From NCBI GenBank assembly GCA_964016985.1, contig OZ024821.1, positions 129,853,323 through 129,917,322 of the forward strand: DNA of 64,000 nucleotides, read 5' to 3'. The notes under the pieces were generated by a model that saw only the letters and a list, made by a program, of their open reading frames with translations, did not search any database and was not told the DNA's origin. Positions within the stretch are counted from its first letter, which is position 1. Each line of letters starts with the position of its first letter. Made by a program: the position numbers and the translations under genes. This document shows, piece by piece, positions 32,297 through 43,329 of this stretch. The stretch is from Anodontia alba. Its lineage: Eukaryota; Mollusca; Bivalvia; Lucinida; Lucinidae.

Positions 32297-32589
32297 TATA
32301 GAGCTACAAGACCCTTTATGCGGCTTGATGTGGACTGTATGCCATTATAGTCTTCAGTTTCTAATCTAATGTTTTTGAAGTATTTGTTCATTTTAAAGAA
32401 TATAGCCACAAAACTTTCCCATAACTTTCTTCCTGTGCTTCCTTTGCTTATATTATATGAGGCAAATAAAACATTCCACTTCACACTACTTGTCTTGTCT
32501 TTAGATATAGAGCAGAATCAAAGTTGTCTTGATTTCTCTTGATTTGTATAATAAACAATAATAATTACACCGCATCCTCTTTATACCAA

Positions 32590-33205
32590 AAAGTTATGTC
32601 ACTAATGGGCTTCCTAAGTTTTATCCCAGGTATATTTTAAAATGCTTCACTGCACTCGAATGGTGTGTTGAATAGCTAACGTTACCCGTTTATTTTGTGC
32701 AAACTGCTTTCCAACTGACCGAGTTATTTCAAATTGAAATAGATGCAGTCATATTCACTGACCAATTTACTTGTTACAATAAGAAACGACCAAGCAAAGG
32801 ATGGTCAGGAGTCCACCTTTTACATGACAACGCCTCCTCTCATAAGTGTGAGAATGTTAAGTCTTTTTTGGCTTCTGAAAAGGTGAAAGTTTTAAACCAT
32901 CCACCTTATTCACCTGACCTGAGTCCATGTGACTTCTTTTTATTTCCAAGGCTTAAGAAATGCTTTCTGGAAATAAGTATACGTCTAGAAGTTCTCTTGG
33001 CAGCGCTATTTGTCAGTGTCTCCAACAGATACCAAAAGAAGACTATTTATCTGCTTTTCGCGACTGGGTAAAAAGATTACAAAAATGTGTTTCAGTAAAA
33101 GGGAGAATACTTTGAAGGTTTGTAATAAAAATATGTTTGATAAAACGTAGCACTGAAGTAATCCAAACCCAGTGACAAAACTTTTGCAGGACCCTCGTAA
33201 CACTA
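32590..33205 (+). mobile_element. Decayed mariner element with internal deletion
   Basis: The transposase C-terminal part is readable: VHLLHDNASSHKCENVK, then HPPYSPDLSPCDFFLFP, which hold the second and third catalytic Asp of the D,D34D type, followed after frameshifts by FRDWVKRLQKCV. The right end GTTACGAGGGTCCTGCAAAA (read in reverse, 33202-33183) and the internal left sequence TGTCACTAATGGGC match a second copy at 37882-38044. At about 0.6 kb it is half the usual 1.3 kb. Confidence 0.85.
32697..33117 (+). pseudogene. Mariner transposase C-terminal remnant
   Basis: It opens in a 124-codon frame, but the N-terminal half with the first catalytic Asp is missing and the frame shifts after PRLKKCFLE. 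It is not functional. Confidence 0.85.
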
Positions 33206-33208
33206 TTG

Positions 33209-33385
33209 TTGGGGTTAGTTAAACAACAGTGTTATATCTAAACAAAAATGTATAGATTATATTGAAAAATGACCATTTATGGTCATTATTCAATATAATC
33301 TATACATTTTGGGATCCATCTTTGAACCGTGTTATATCCAAAACTGTGTTATAATGAACCATGTTATAAAGAGGTTGTAATGTAC
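33209..33385. mobile_element. Hairpin MITE, family W
   Basis: The stem CAAAAATGTATAGATTATAT is mirrored around ATGACCATTTATGGTCATTA. Outer parts are ACAACAGTGTTATATCTAAA and AAAACTGTGTTATAATGAAC. A related copy is at 56751-57000. Confidence 0.65.
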
Positions 33386-33496
33386 AGTGTAATTGGTTCA
33401 CATAAAGGGAGTCAGAGCAAAGTATCTGGGTGTATGAATTCCTAGTGCTCCTGACTTCAAATGATCTTATTTTTAAAATGCCAAACCATCTCGAAG

Positions 33497-33700
33497 GGAC
33501 ATAACTCCGGATAAGACATTTTTTAAGTAAAAAATATTTGGATATTTTTTTTGCTTATTTCTGAAGCTATAGAGGGAGCATTCAGAGCAAAATCTTTTAT
33601 TTTTTGCATCAACAATTTTTTATTATGGGTACTTATTAAGGTTAGGTGATTCCATGAGTACCTGCAAAATATTTTTATTGCAAAATAATTAGCGAAAATG
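33497..33700. mobile_element. Hairpin MITE, family M2, diverged
   Basis: Has CATAACTCCGGATAAGACAT and TTATGGGTACTTATTAAGGT, with GAGTACCTGCAAAATATTTT returning. Confidence 0.5.
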
Positions 33701-34025
33701 ATCACTTCAGTTGTTTCCTTTTCTGGATCTATCTATTTACTAGACCAGTAACTGTTGTGCAACACATTTACAAGATTAGGTTTTAAACCTTTCATCCCCA
33801 AGTTTCTGAAGTGGACTCTTCCATCCTTAACTTTGGACATGTTCATGATGCAGATAGGGATTTCAGCCCATTATGAAAACACTCCTATTCAAATATATTG
33901 GAAATTTCACCTCCAAAAACTGAAAATTTTCAGATAAAAAAACTGATATATTTTTCATATTTCTACTGGAAACATAGATTGTCAGTACTCAGAACCACCT
34001 CAGTGAGACAGTTCTAATGAGTACC

Positions 34026-34294
34026 TGCCGGCCTCGGTGGCTCATTTGGACGCGCCGTCCGGTCGACAACATTCTTTCATAGAGGTTGATCATGAAATAT
34101 TTTCTACGGTCATTCTCTCCCTTCCACTGATTCAAGAAGGGCAGTTGTCAGTTTCTGGCGAAAGAATGTGCACAATACTGGTTAACCGCTTAGAGGACCA
34201 AGCCTGCCCAGTAAACGTGTGGTTAGGTAAACTGACCTGCGCTTGACATGACCCCATCGGGTTGACTGGACCGTAAAACCTCAACACAAACAAA
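34026..34294 (+). mobile_element. SINE family A lacking its B box
   Basis: The head CCGGCCTCGGTGGCTCATTT is kept, but about 40 bp from after GCCGTCCG to GTCG, including the B box, are deleted. The flanking 12-bp repeats CTAATGAGTACC (34014-34025 and 34295-34306) are perfect. Confidence 0.9.
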
Positions 34295-34374
34295 CTAATG
34301 AGTACCCACAATTTAGGTTTTCAGCAGAAATAAGAAAAATAATGTATACCCCTGTAAACCCCAGTTTTACTTTA

Positions 34375-34612
34375 TTTTTTTTTTTTTTTTTTTTTGATTT
34401 GGGTTTTACGGCCCTTTCAAGAATATTTCACTTATATTGAGCCGATCTTTCATCAAAGGTGGGCAAAAACCAGAGAACCCGGAGAAAAAACACCTGACCA
34501 TCCGCAAGCAGAACTTGGCTTTCCAACATATGACCCGAGCTAGGCTCAAACTACAGTGGTGAGAAACCTAATGGATTAAGAGTCAACTCCCTTATCCACT
34601 AGGCTACTGGGG
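34375..34612 (-). mobile_element. tRNA-derived SINE, family B (minus)
   Basis: The poly-T at the left is the poly-A tail read backwards. At the right, reversed, GGGCCCCAGTAGCCTAGTGG then ATAAGGGAG is an A-box-like head, and GTAGTTTGAGCCTAGCTCG holds the B-box-like part. The perfect 16-bp repeats CCCCAGTTTTACTTTA flank it (34359-34374, 34613-34628). Confidence 0.88.
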
Positions 34613-34863
34613 CCCCAGTTTTACTTTATAAAAGTGGGATAAAAGGGGATCAAAATTATATAGGTGCGTTTTCGTGATGATATTTGGATCTACCATGTTC
34701 ACAGGTCTCTGTTTTGGCCTGCCAGGCTGAAAGGGTTAACTCTGTAATTACTGAAGTAAAAACAATGTCATTAAGAGTTTGCAGTATTTTTTCTTGAATT
34801 AAAATTTGTTAACACAGACGTGCAGTGTATTATATTTGGCCGTATCTCCAGGTAAGTTGATTT

Positions 34864-35032
34864 TGAACCCTTGTCCTGCTGAACCCAGATATACCCTGAT
34901 AACTGATCTGGATCTGCACTGTTTGCCATTAAGTATGTGACTTTATAGCAATAATCCAGATCAAGTAATCTGATTGGCTGAAAATTAGAAGTGGATATGG
35001 CATCTTTATTTATTCAGCAGGACAAGGGTTAA
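34864..35032 (-). mobile_element. Family P MITE (minus), one hairpin arm deleted
   Basis: Has GAACCCTTGTCCTGCTGAAC and CAGCAGGACAAGGGTTAA as ends. ACTGATCTGGATCTGCACTG is present, but the matching arm is gone. Confidence 0.72.
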
Positions 35033-35528
35033 CCAAAAAATACTGTTTTTCTCATTTCCCCCCCCCCCCAAAAAAACAAAAAACAAAAACAAAACAAAAA
35101 AAAAAACAAAAACATACATTGTGGGTACTCATAAGAAGCACATTACAGAGGTACTAAGTACCCTAAAAATATTTTCTTGGAGAAATAGAAAATAGTAATG
35201 TGACCATATAATATGGGAAATAAGAGGAATTTGGGTAAAAAAAAATAAATAAAAGAATAGCACCTTATCAAAAGCTTATTTTATTGTTTTTCTTTCAAAA
35301 TAAGCAATGTTAGAACTGGAAGTGAATGTTTATTAATAAAACATGAACAAAGTTTATTTTCAGTACTCTTGAAAATTTAGCATAAGCAGATTCACAGACT
35401 GACTATATTCCCATCTTACAATTTAATGTGTTGGAAATTCATTCATTCATGCTAATAACAGTTTAAGGTTGACCTTAACTTGTAATCTAATCTGGGAAAA
35501 GAAATCTTCAAGATGGTTGTTATCACAA
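35033..35528. other. Low-complexity DNA and a worn M2 core
   Basis: A C-run and A-rich tract lie at 35058-35110. ACATACATTGTGGGTACTCA with AAGTACCCTAAAAATATTTT is a degraded M2 hairpin. No gene was seen. Confidence 0.5.
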
Positions 35529-35737
35529 TTAACCCTTACCCTGCTGTTCACAACAACCCCTACCTTTGTAAACAGTGCAGATCCAGATCAGATGGCTTCT
35601 GAAGAAGCCATCTGATCAGGATCTACACTGTTTGCCATTCAGTTTGTGAATTTGAACGTAAACATTATTTGATGTAATCTGATTGGCTGATAGTCAGAAA
35701 TGTGGCTAATTAAATTATTCAGTAGGATAAGGGTTAA
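35529..35737 (-). mobile_element. piggyBac-like hairpin MITE, family P (minus)
   Basis: It lies between TTAA 35529-35532 and 35734-35737. The stem GATCCAGATCAGATGGCTTC is mirrored around TGAAGAAGCC, and the end is AGTAGGATAAGGGTTAA. Confidence 0.82.
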
Positions 35738-35794
35738 AGTTCAAACAGATAAATGCAGTACATAAGGCAAAGGTTATCTAACAGTATTCATGTC

Positions 35795-36230
35795 CAGATA
35801 AGGCATTTCAACCTAAAAGTACTGGGCCCAGTTGTTCAAAACTAATGATGTCATTAGTTAAGGTATGGTTAAAACTTTGATCATTAATAATTAATAATGG
35901 CCGATACACTAATATTTTAACTGAAAAAATGTGAGTAGCTTTTGCATTTGCTAAAACTACTCACATTTTTTCAGCAAAAATACCTGTGAATTAGATATTG
36001 TACTTACTAGAACAGTTAACATTTTGACCACTAACTAGCTTGTTAAGCTAACGAAGCTTTGAACAACTGGGCCCTGATAGTTTTCTTATTTCTCCACAAA
36101 AACATATGTTGTGCCTACTCATTAGAAGGGAGCACCAAGACACTTTTAAAAGTACCCACAGCATTATGTTTTAATGGACAAATAAGAAAAATATTACGTG
36201 GACAGCCCCTCTTATCTGGAGCTATGAGTA
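35795..36230. mobile_element. Family M2 MITE split by a family S MITE
   Basis: TCCAGATAAGGCATTTCAAC then CTAAAAGTACT precedes the insertion. GATAGTTTTCTTATTTCTCC and ACATATGTTGTGCCTACTCA then TATCTGGAGCTATGAG follow it. Confidence 0.7.
35824..36074. mobile_element. Hairpin MITE, family S, inserted in M2
   Basis: The terminal repeats are GGGCCCAGTTGTTCAAAACT and, inverse, GGGCCCAGTTGTTCAAAG. The core AAAATGTGAGTAGCTTTTGC is mirrored, as at 24356. Confidence 0.82.
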
Positions 36231-36434
36231 TTATCACTAGATAAGACAGTAAAAGATGGACCTTGGCCTATATTGGCTTATGGGCAACATCAAGTGAAAA
36301 CTGATGTTACTCCACATTTTGAACACATCTTTGGGCATATATAGACAGAAAGCTCTGATCAGCTAAGTGCCTTAACTAACCATTTACTGATTCATTGGCT
36401 TCTATAAAAAACTGTAACATCTCTATCACAAAAA

Positions 36435-36712
36435 CATCATGAAAACATGCTTATATAATTTTGGCCCCATTAAACCCCACTTTTATAAAGTAAAACTGGT
36501 TTTACAGGGGTCAACATTATTTTTCTTGTTTTTGCTCAAAAACATAGATTGTGGATACTCATTAGAACCACCTCAATGAGGTGGTTCTAATGAGTACCCG
36601 CAATCAATGTTTTGAGCAAAATATGAAAAATATCAGAGTTTTTTTATCTGCAAATTTTCAGGTTTTGGAGGTGAAATTTTCTATATAGTTGAATTGGCCG
36701 GTTTTCGTGATG
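36435..36712. mobile_element. Hairpin MITE, family M1
   Basis: CATCATGAAAACATGCTTAT starts it and CGGTTTTCGTGATG ends it. The hairpin is ACATAGATTGTGGATACTCA with the tip ACCACCTCAATGAGGTGGT. Confidence 0.82.
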
Positions 36713-36719
36713 CTACAAC

Positions 36720-37358
36720 CACAGATACTTGGGGTCAGTAGGGCAGTGCAGGCCCAAAAACATATCTTGTATATATTTTTCTCTTTCTGGCGAAAGAATG
36801 TGCACAATACTGGTTAACCGCTTAGAGGACTAAGCCTGCCCAGTAAACGTGTGGTTAGGTAAACTGACCGCGCTCGACATAACCCCATTGGGTTGACTGG
36901 GCCGTAAAACCTCAACACAAACAAACAAACAATATATTTTTCTCTAGTTGTTTTTGTATTTTAATACAACAGAAACACTGCTGATAAAATATAATCATAT
37001 TCTGTGACTTCTGAAAAGGTTCTAAAAAACATCACATTTCTCTCAAATGGTAATATATGGACAAGCTTGTCCATATATTACCATTTTTGAGTAATGTGAT
37101 GTATTCTGTGACTTCTGAAAAGGTTCTAAAAAACATCACATTTCTCTAAAATGATAATATATGGACAAGCTTGTCCATATATTACCATATTAGAGAAATG
37201 TGATGTTTTTAGAACCTTTTCAGAAGTCACAGAATATGATTATATTTTATCAGCAGTGTTTCTGTTGTACTAAAATACAAAAATAACTAGAGAAAAAATG
37301 TATATATACAAGATATGTTTTTGGGCCTGCACTGCCCTACTGACCCCAAGTATCTGTG
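36720..37358. mobile_element. Large palindromic MITE with 8-bp duplication (hAT-like), containing a SINE
   Basis: Ends CACAGATACTTGGGGTCAGT and, inverse, the same. It is flanked by GCTACAAC at 36712-36719 and 37359-37366. Arms match for over 200 bp. The centre has two nested palindromes around GGACAAGCTTGTCC (about 37074 and 37170). A truncated SINE sits in the left arm only. The CA ends and 8-bp duplication fit hAT-type elements. Confidence 0.85.
36785..36931 (+). mobile_element. 5'-truncated SINE family A
   Basis: It starts inside the body at TTCTGGCGAAAGAATGTGCA and runs to CCTCAACACAAACAAACAAA. It is flanked by ATATATTTTTCTCT before (about 36771-36784) and after (36932-36945). The right arm of the host palindrome lacks it. 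Confidence 0.9.
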
Positions 37359-37491
37359 GCTACAACAGCTACACTTTGGAAACATAACAGTTTTGCTGTT
37401 GACTGATGGTGGTTGTTGTGCAGTTCAGCATGTATGAGATTTTTTTAACAGCTAATGGACAAAACAGCATGAGTTAAGAGCAAATGTGTGA

Positions 37492-37803
37492 GTCACATAT
37501 GGCATGCTTATATTTGGAAGGTGTGTAGAAGACACTATTTAGAATCTTCTTGACTTTTAATCCTCACTCAGCTGATCTGGTTCTGCAATGTATGCATAAT
37601 TTCAGACCCCAGATTCCATCTTTTTACTTCATAAAGAGTTGAAAAGGAGGCTAGAAGTGGTGTTGTGGAGGTTCACCCAAATTTTGAATACATGTATCAT
37701 TCCTTATGAGTGTGTTTAGAATATCAGAACAGTTTTTTTAATTCAGTAAGCTGCCCACTGAAAAGAGGTGAAGCCTTCCAAATATAAGCATGCCATGTGT
37801 GAC
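37492..37803. mobile_element. MITE with 32-bp terminal inverted repeats
   Basis: GTCACATATGGCATGCTTAT then ATTTGGAAGG at the left matches, inverted, CCTTCCAAATATAAGCATGC then CATGTGTGAC at the right. The inside is non-repetitive, about 250 bp. Confidence 0.75.
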
Positions 37804-37881
37804 TTGTTTAAACATATTTTATTCATATTACTGACATCTTTAAATAAAAATACGTTTATAATAGAATAACTACAGCCTACA

Positions 37882-38044
37882 ATTTGAAATAACTTGGTCA
37901 GTTGGAAAGCAATTTACACAAAATAAACGGGTATCGTTAGCTATTCAACACACCATTCAAGTGCAGTGAAGCATTTTAAAATATACCTGGGATAAAACTA
38001 AGTAACCCTATTAGTGACAGAACCTTTTGCACGACTCTCGTATC
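37882..38044 (-). mobile_element. 5' end of a second mariner copy (minus)
   Basis: It is the reverse of 32590-32742: AATTTGAAATAACTTGGTCA, GCATTTTAAAATATACCTGG and the terminal repeat TGCACGACTCTCGTATCAC. The terminal part is repeated at 38801-38892 by the 847-bp duplication. Confidence 0.85.
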
Positions 38045-39647
38045 ACTGGCTGTAGGGGCAATAGTTATTGAGAAACTAACCCAAACACAAACACTTCACA
38101 AATGCCAAATATCACCCTGTAGGACCAATAGTTACTGAGAAACTGACCTAAACAGAAAAACTTAAGAAAGTCACTGGACTATGAAATATAGATCATTAGT
38201 GACACAGTTCCAGACTTCGCCTAATAATCATCAAGACAAATATTTTGAGCAAGATTTATGATGATCACTTCAAAAATGTAACCTTTAGAGTGTTAACAAG
38301 GTTTTTCCTTTGATTTGCCCTGGTGACCTAGTTTTTTACCCCAAGTGACCCAGTTTTGACCTAGAAGTCATCAAGACAAACATATTAAGCAAGATTCATG
38401 ATTAAAGCTTAAAAAATGTGACCTCTAGAATGTTAACACGGTTTTCCTTTGATTTAGCCCAATGACCTGGTTTTTGACCCCAAGTCATCCAATTTTTATA
38501 CCTGACCTAGAAATCATCAAGACAAACATGTTGAGCATTGTTCATGATGATTGCTTCACCAATGTGATAGAGTGTTAACAAGGTTTTCCACTGATTTGGC
38601 CCGGTGACCCAGTTTTTGACCCCAAGTGACCCAGTTTTTAACTTGACCTAGAAATCATCAAGACAAATATTTTGAGTAAGATTCATGATGATTACTTCAA
38701 AAATGTGACCTCTAGAGTGCTAGCAAGGTCTTCCTTTAATTTGGCCCAGTGACCTAGTTTTTGACCCCTAGTGATCCAGTTTAGGACCTGACCTAGAAAT
38801 CATTCAAGTGCAGTGAAGCATTTTAAAATATACCTGGGATAAAACTAAGTAAGCCTATTAGTGACAGAACTTTTTGCACGACTCTCGTATCACTGGCTGT
38901 AGGGGCAATAGTTATTGAGAAACTAACCCAAACACAAACACTTCACAAATGCCAAATATCACCCTGTAGGACCAATAGTTACTGAGAAACTGACCTAAAC
39001 AGAAAAACTTAAGAAAGTCACTGGACTATGAAATATAGATCATTAGTGACACAGTTCCAGACTTCGCCTAATAATCATCAAGACAAATATTTTGAGCAAG
39101 ATTTATGATGATCACTTCAAAAGTGTAACCTTTAGAGTGTTAACAAGGTTTTTCCTTTGATTTGCCCTGGTGACCTAGTTTTTTACCCCAAGTGACCCAG
39201 TTTTGACCTAGAAGTCATCAAGACAAACATATTAAGCAAGATTCATAATGAAAGCTTAAAAAATGTGACCTCTAGAATGTTAACAAGGTTTTCCTTTGAT
39301 TTAGCCCAATGACCTGGTTTTTGACCCCAAGTCACCCAATTTTTATACCTGACCTAGAAATCATCAAGACAAACATGTTGAGCATTGTTCATGATGATTG
39401 CTTCACCAATGTGATAGAGTGTTAACAAGGTTTTCCACTGATTTGGCCCGGTGACCCAGTTTTTGACCCCAAGTGACCCAGTTTTTAACTTGACCTAGAA
39501 ATCATCAAGACAAATATTTTGAGTAAGATTCATGATGATTACTTCAAAAATGTGACCTCTAGAGTGCTAGCAAGGTCTTCCTTTAATTTGGCCCAGTGAC
39601 CTAGTTTTTGACCCCTAGTGATCCAGTTTAGGACCTGACCTAGAAAT
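37954..39647. repeat. 847-bp tandem duplication, two copies
   Basis: Copies 37954-38800 and 38801-39647 are about 99% identical by eye. The unit starts CATTCAAGTGCAGTGAAGCA and ends GACCTGACCTAGAAAT. The bases CATT at the junction are shared by both breakpoints. Confidence 0.92.
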
Positions 39648-40970
39648 CATTAAGAGAAACATTTTGAAAAAAATTCATGATGATTGCTTAAAAATTTGAC
39701 CGCAAGAGTGTTAACAAGGTTTTCTTTTGATTTGGCCCGGTGATCTTATTCTTGACTCGAAGTGGCCCAGTTTCAAACTTGACCTAGAAATCAAGACAAA
39801 TATTCTAAGTAAAATTCATAACAATCACTTCAAATAATAGGACCAGTAGCTGGTTTACATGGTTTTCCTTTTATTTAGCCTGGTGACCTAGTTTTTTTAC
39901 CCAAAGTGACCCAGTTTCGAATTTGACCAAGAAATCATCAAGACAAACATATTAAGCAAGATTCATGACGATTGCTTCGAAAATGTGACCACTACAGTGT
40001 AAACAAGGTTTTCCTTTGATTTGGCCTGGTGACCTAATTTTTCACCCCAAGTGACCCAGTTTTGAACTTGAGCTAGAAATCATCAAGACAAAAATATTAA
40101 GCAAGATTCATGATGATTGCTTCAAAAATGTGACCACTAAAGTGTTAACAAGGTTTTCATTTGATGTGGCCTGGTGACCTAGTTTTTGACCCAAAGTGAC
40201 CCAGTTTCAAACCTGACATAGAAATCATCAAGACAAACATATTATGCAAGATTCATGATGATTGCTTAGATAATGTGACCGCTAGAGTGTTAACAAGGTT
40301 TTCCTTTGAACAGGCCTGGTGACCTAGTTTTTGAACCCAAGTGACCCAGTTTTGAACTTGACCTAGAAATCATCAAGGCAAATACATTAAGCACGATTCA
40401 TTATGATTGCTTCAAAAATGTGACCACCAGAGTATTAACAAGGTTTTCCTTTTTATTTGACCTGGTAACCTAGTTTTTGATCCCAAGTGACCCAGTTTAG
40501 AACTTGACCTAAAAATCATCAAGACAAACATTTTGAGCAATATTCATGATGACTGCTTCAAAATGTGACCGCTAGAGTGTTAACAAGGTTTTCCTTTGAT
40601 TTGGCCTTTTGACCTAGGTTTTGACCCCAAGTGACCGAGTTTCAAACTTGACCTATAATAAATCATCAAGACAAACATTTTGAGCAACATTCATGATGAT
40701 TACTTAAAAAAATGTGACCTCTAGAGTGTTAACAAGTTTTTCCTTTGATTTAACCTGGTGACCTAGATTTTGACCCCAAGTGACCCAGTATTGAACTTGA
40801 CCTAGATTTAATAGAGGCAAACATTCTGAAAAAATTTCATCAAGACTGGGTTAAAACTGTGACCTCTAGAGTGTTAAACTAATTGTTGACAACAGACAAT
40901 AGACAACGGACGACGGATAGAGGGTGATCACAATAGCTCACCCTGAGCTTTTGCTTAGGTGAGCTAAAAA
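38046..40970 (-). mobile_element. Hairpin-ended tandem-repeat element B
   Basis: Units of about 150 bp carry GACCTAGAAATCATCAAGAC, ATTCATGATGATTGCTTCAA, GTGTTAACAAGGTTTTCCTT and TTTTTGACCCCAAGTGACCC. The right end is GATCACAATAGCTCACCCTG then AGCTTTTGCTTAGGTGAGCT. The left end is lost at the mariner copy. About 17 or more units, including the duplicated block. Confidence 0.82.
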
Positions 40971-40974
40971 AAAC

Positions 40975-42340
40975 TTAGCTGAAAAACTGCAAAAAATTCT
41001 AAAAAGATAATGGCAGGATAACCACAAAAGTACATGAACATCTTCAGACCATGTAGAACAAGTATGCATAGTTTCCAAATGATCAGTAAAAAGTCTCAAG
41101 GAGGAGTATAAGATATCTGTTCTAATACTAATTGGACCTGGAAAATACTAAGTCGAAAAAGTAGAAAAAGTGAATAAAAAAAATAATGGGAGGATAACCC
41201 CAAAACCACATGCATATCTACTGTAAACCATATGGAACAAATATGCATAGTTTCAAAATGATCAGTGGAAAACTCTAGGAGTTATGCCCACAAGATATCT
41301 ATTCCAGTTCTAATCGAATCTGGAAAAAAGTAAGTGGAAAGAGTAGAAAAAGTTGATAAAAAATAATGGGAGGATAATCCCAAAACCACATGCATATCTA
41401 CTGTAGACCGTGTAAAACAAATATGCATAGTTTCAAAATGATCTAAGGAAAATTCTAGAAGTTGCGCCCACAAGGTATCTATTCTAATAGTAATTGAACC
41501 TAGACAACTAAGTGGAGAAACAAGAAAAAGCTAGTAAAAGAATAATGGGAGGTTAACCCCTAAATCGCATCCACATCTACAGACCATGTAGAATAAGTAT
41601 GCATAGTTTCAAAATGATCGGTGGAAAACACTAGTAGGAGTTGCGTCCACAAGGTATCTATTCTAAAACTAGAACTAGAATAGATAAAAATGTTATAGAA
41701 AAAATACATAAGTATATTCCTGAAAAATAAAAGCCTGTTGCAGGCAAGTGTCCCCTGACACCATGGCTTTGTTAGGTATAGTAGAAGGATAATCCCAAAA
41801 CCAATGCACATTCTCAGACAATGTAGAATAAGTATGCATAGTTTCAAAATGATCGATGGAAAACTCTAGGAGGAGTTGCATCCACACGGTATCTGTTCTA
41901 ATACTAATCAGACCTGAAAAAAACTAAGTCGAAAAAGTAGAAAAACTTTATAAAAAAAAATGGGAGGATAAACCCCAAACCATATGCACATCTACAGACC
42001 ATATAGAACAATTATGCATAGTTTCAAAATGATCGGTGGAAAACTCTAGAAGTTGCGTTCTTAAGCTATCTATTCTAAAAGTAATCTGACCTGAAAACAA
42101 CTGAAATCGAGTAAGTGGAAAAATTGATACAAAATAAAAGGAAAATAACCCCCAAACCCTGTGCACATCTTCAGACCATAACAAAAACACTTGCAAAGTT
42201 TCAAAAAGATTTGTTAACTGTAAGAGGAGTTGTGTCCACAAGCTACCAATATCATGGTGTCTAAGGACAGAAGGAATCTCAGACGGATGGATGGACAAAC
42301 CCATTTTAATAGTCCCCTTCAACTAATGTTGGGGGATACA
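40975..42340 (-). repeat. Tandem-repeat element G, about 180-bp unit
   Basis: About seven units have GCATAGTTTCAAAATGATCG, AAAACTCTAGGAGGAGTTGC and GGGAGGATAACCCCAAAACC. It ends AGACGGATGGATGGACAAAC then AGTCCCCTTCAACTAATGTT. Open frames across it are by-products. Confidence 0.82.
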
Positions 42341-42599
42341 AAAAGTCTGATAGGTCCCTATGGTGTATCACTATTTTTCATCTGATAATTTAGCCTACAA
42401 AGTGCTAAAGCTTAATATGTATATCAAATGGAACAGGTAATGTGGTTAGTGTCTTAGCACTTCACCATCTTTCAACTGGTCCGGTTCTACACTGTTTGCA
42501 AGTTTGGTGGCATTATATTTTTGCTTGATATAAAGCAGACAAACTAACACCTGAGCTGCATCCCATAAACGATGTTTCAGAGGACTTGTTAAGGAGGCA

Positions 42600-43075
42600 T
42601 GTTTGATGATGGTTCTGCGATAATTTTCTCCAGTTCTCCATAAAATATACAGTCGACTCTCGTTATCTCGAACTCCAAGGGACTCTATGAAACACTTCGA
42701 GATATCCGTACTTCGACATATCAGATTTGCGGAACTCAGGAAAACAATTAATCGAACAAACGCCTTAAACAGAATGAATATGTAATTTGACTCATAAGTT
42801 AAGAGATATATTGAAAATATTGTGGAAAAGAGGAGAAATTGCTCCTAAGGAGCAATTTCTCCTCTTTTCCACAATATTTTGTTACCTTTTGGTACCTCTC
42901 TGTGTTAAAACAGGGACCAGATTTTCACTTCGAGATAAGCGGTTATTCGAGATAAGCGAGTTCGAGATAACGAGAGTCGACTGTATGTTGTTGGTACTCA
43001 TTAGAAGCACTTCATCAAGGCACTTCTAATGAGTACCCACATGTTTTATGAAAAAATAAAAGATATCCCAGAATT
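42600..43075. mobile_element. Family M2 MITE split by TA-type MITE T1
   Basis: ATTTTCTCCAGTTCTCCATA then AAATA lies before the insertion. GTTGTTGGTACTCATTAGAA with the tip GCACTTCATCAAGGCACTT lies after it. Confidence 0.65.
42650..42983. mobile_element. Tc1/pogo-like MITE T1 with TA target
   Basis: The ends CAGTCGACTCTCGTTATCTC then GAACTC are near-perfect inverse repeats of GAGTTCGAGATAACGAGAGT then CGACTG. TA flanks both sides. The inner hairpin is GGAGAAATTGCTCC mirrored. Confidence 0.85.
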
Positions 43076-43329
43076 ATCATTAAATACCTCTTTACAAGTT
43101 GGATGCCACTTTAGAAAATAGTTACACAAAATGTGAAGTCCTAGATCAGCTTGTACATCTATAAACAGTCTAATCAGGGTCTGCCAACAGATTCAACAGT
43201 ATCTTGGCTTCCACTAAATGAACAGTGCAGGCCCTTATCAGACTGCACAGATATGCAGGCTTTTCTGGGCTTAAAGACCCTCAGATGAGCAATCATTTCC
43301 AGGAGTCTTCAATTTGCATGTGTGTGGGT

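Larger units (their letters stand above)
33869..34679. mobile_element. Family M1 MITE carrying two SINE insertions
   Basis: The ends are CATTATGAAAACACTCCTAT and, inverse, CATCACGAAAACGCACCTAT, with M1 sequence in between (AAAATTTTCAGATAAAAAAA, ACATAGATTGTCAGTACTCA). Removing the two SINEs and their duplications leaves about 280 bp, the normal M1 size. Confidence 0.85.

Noticed and set aside
41282..42322. Cluster of minus-strand open frames of 63-124 codons
   Set aside because: They follow the period of tandem element G and resemble one another for that reason only.
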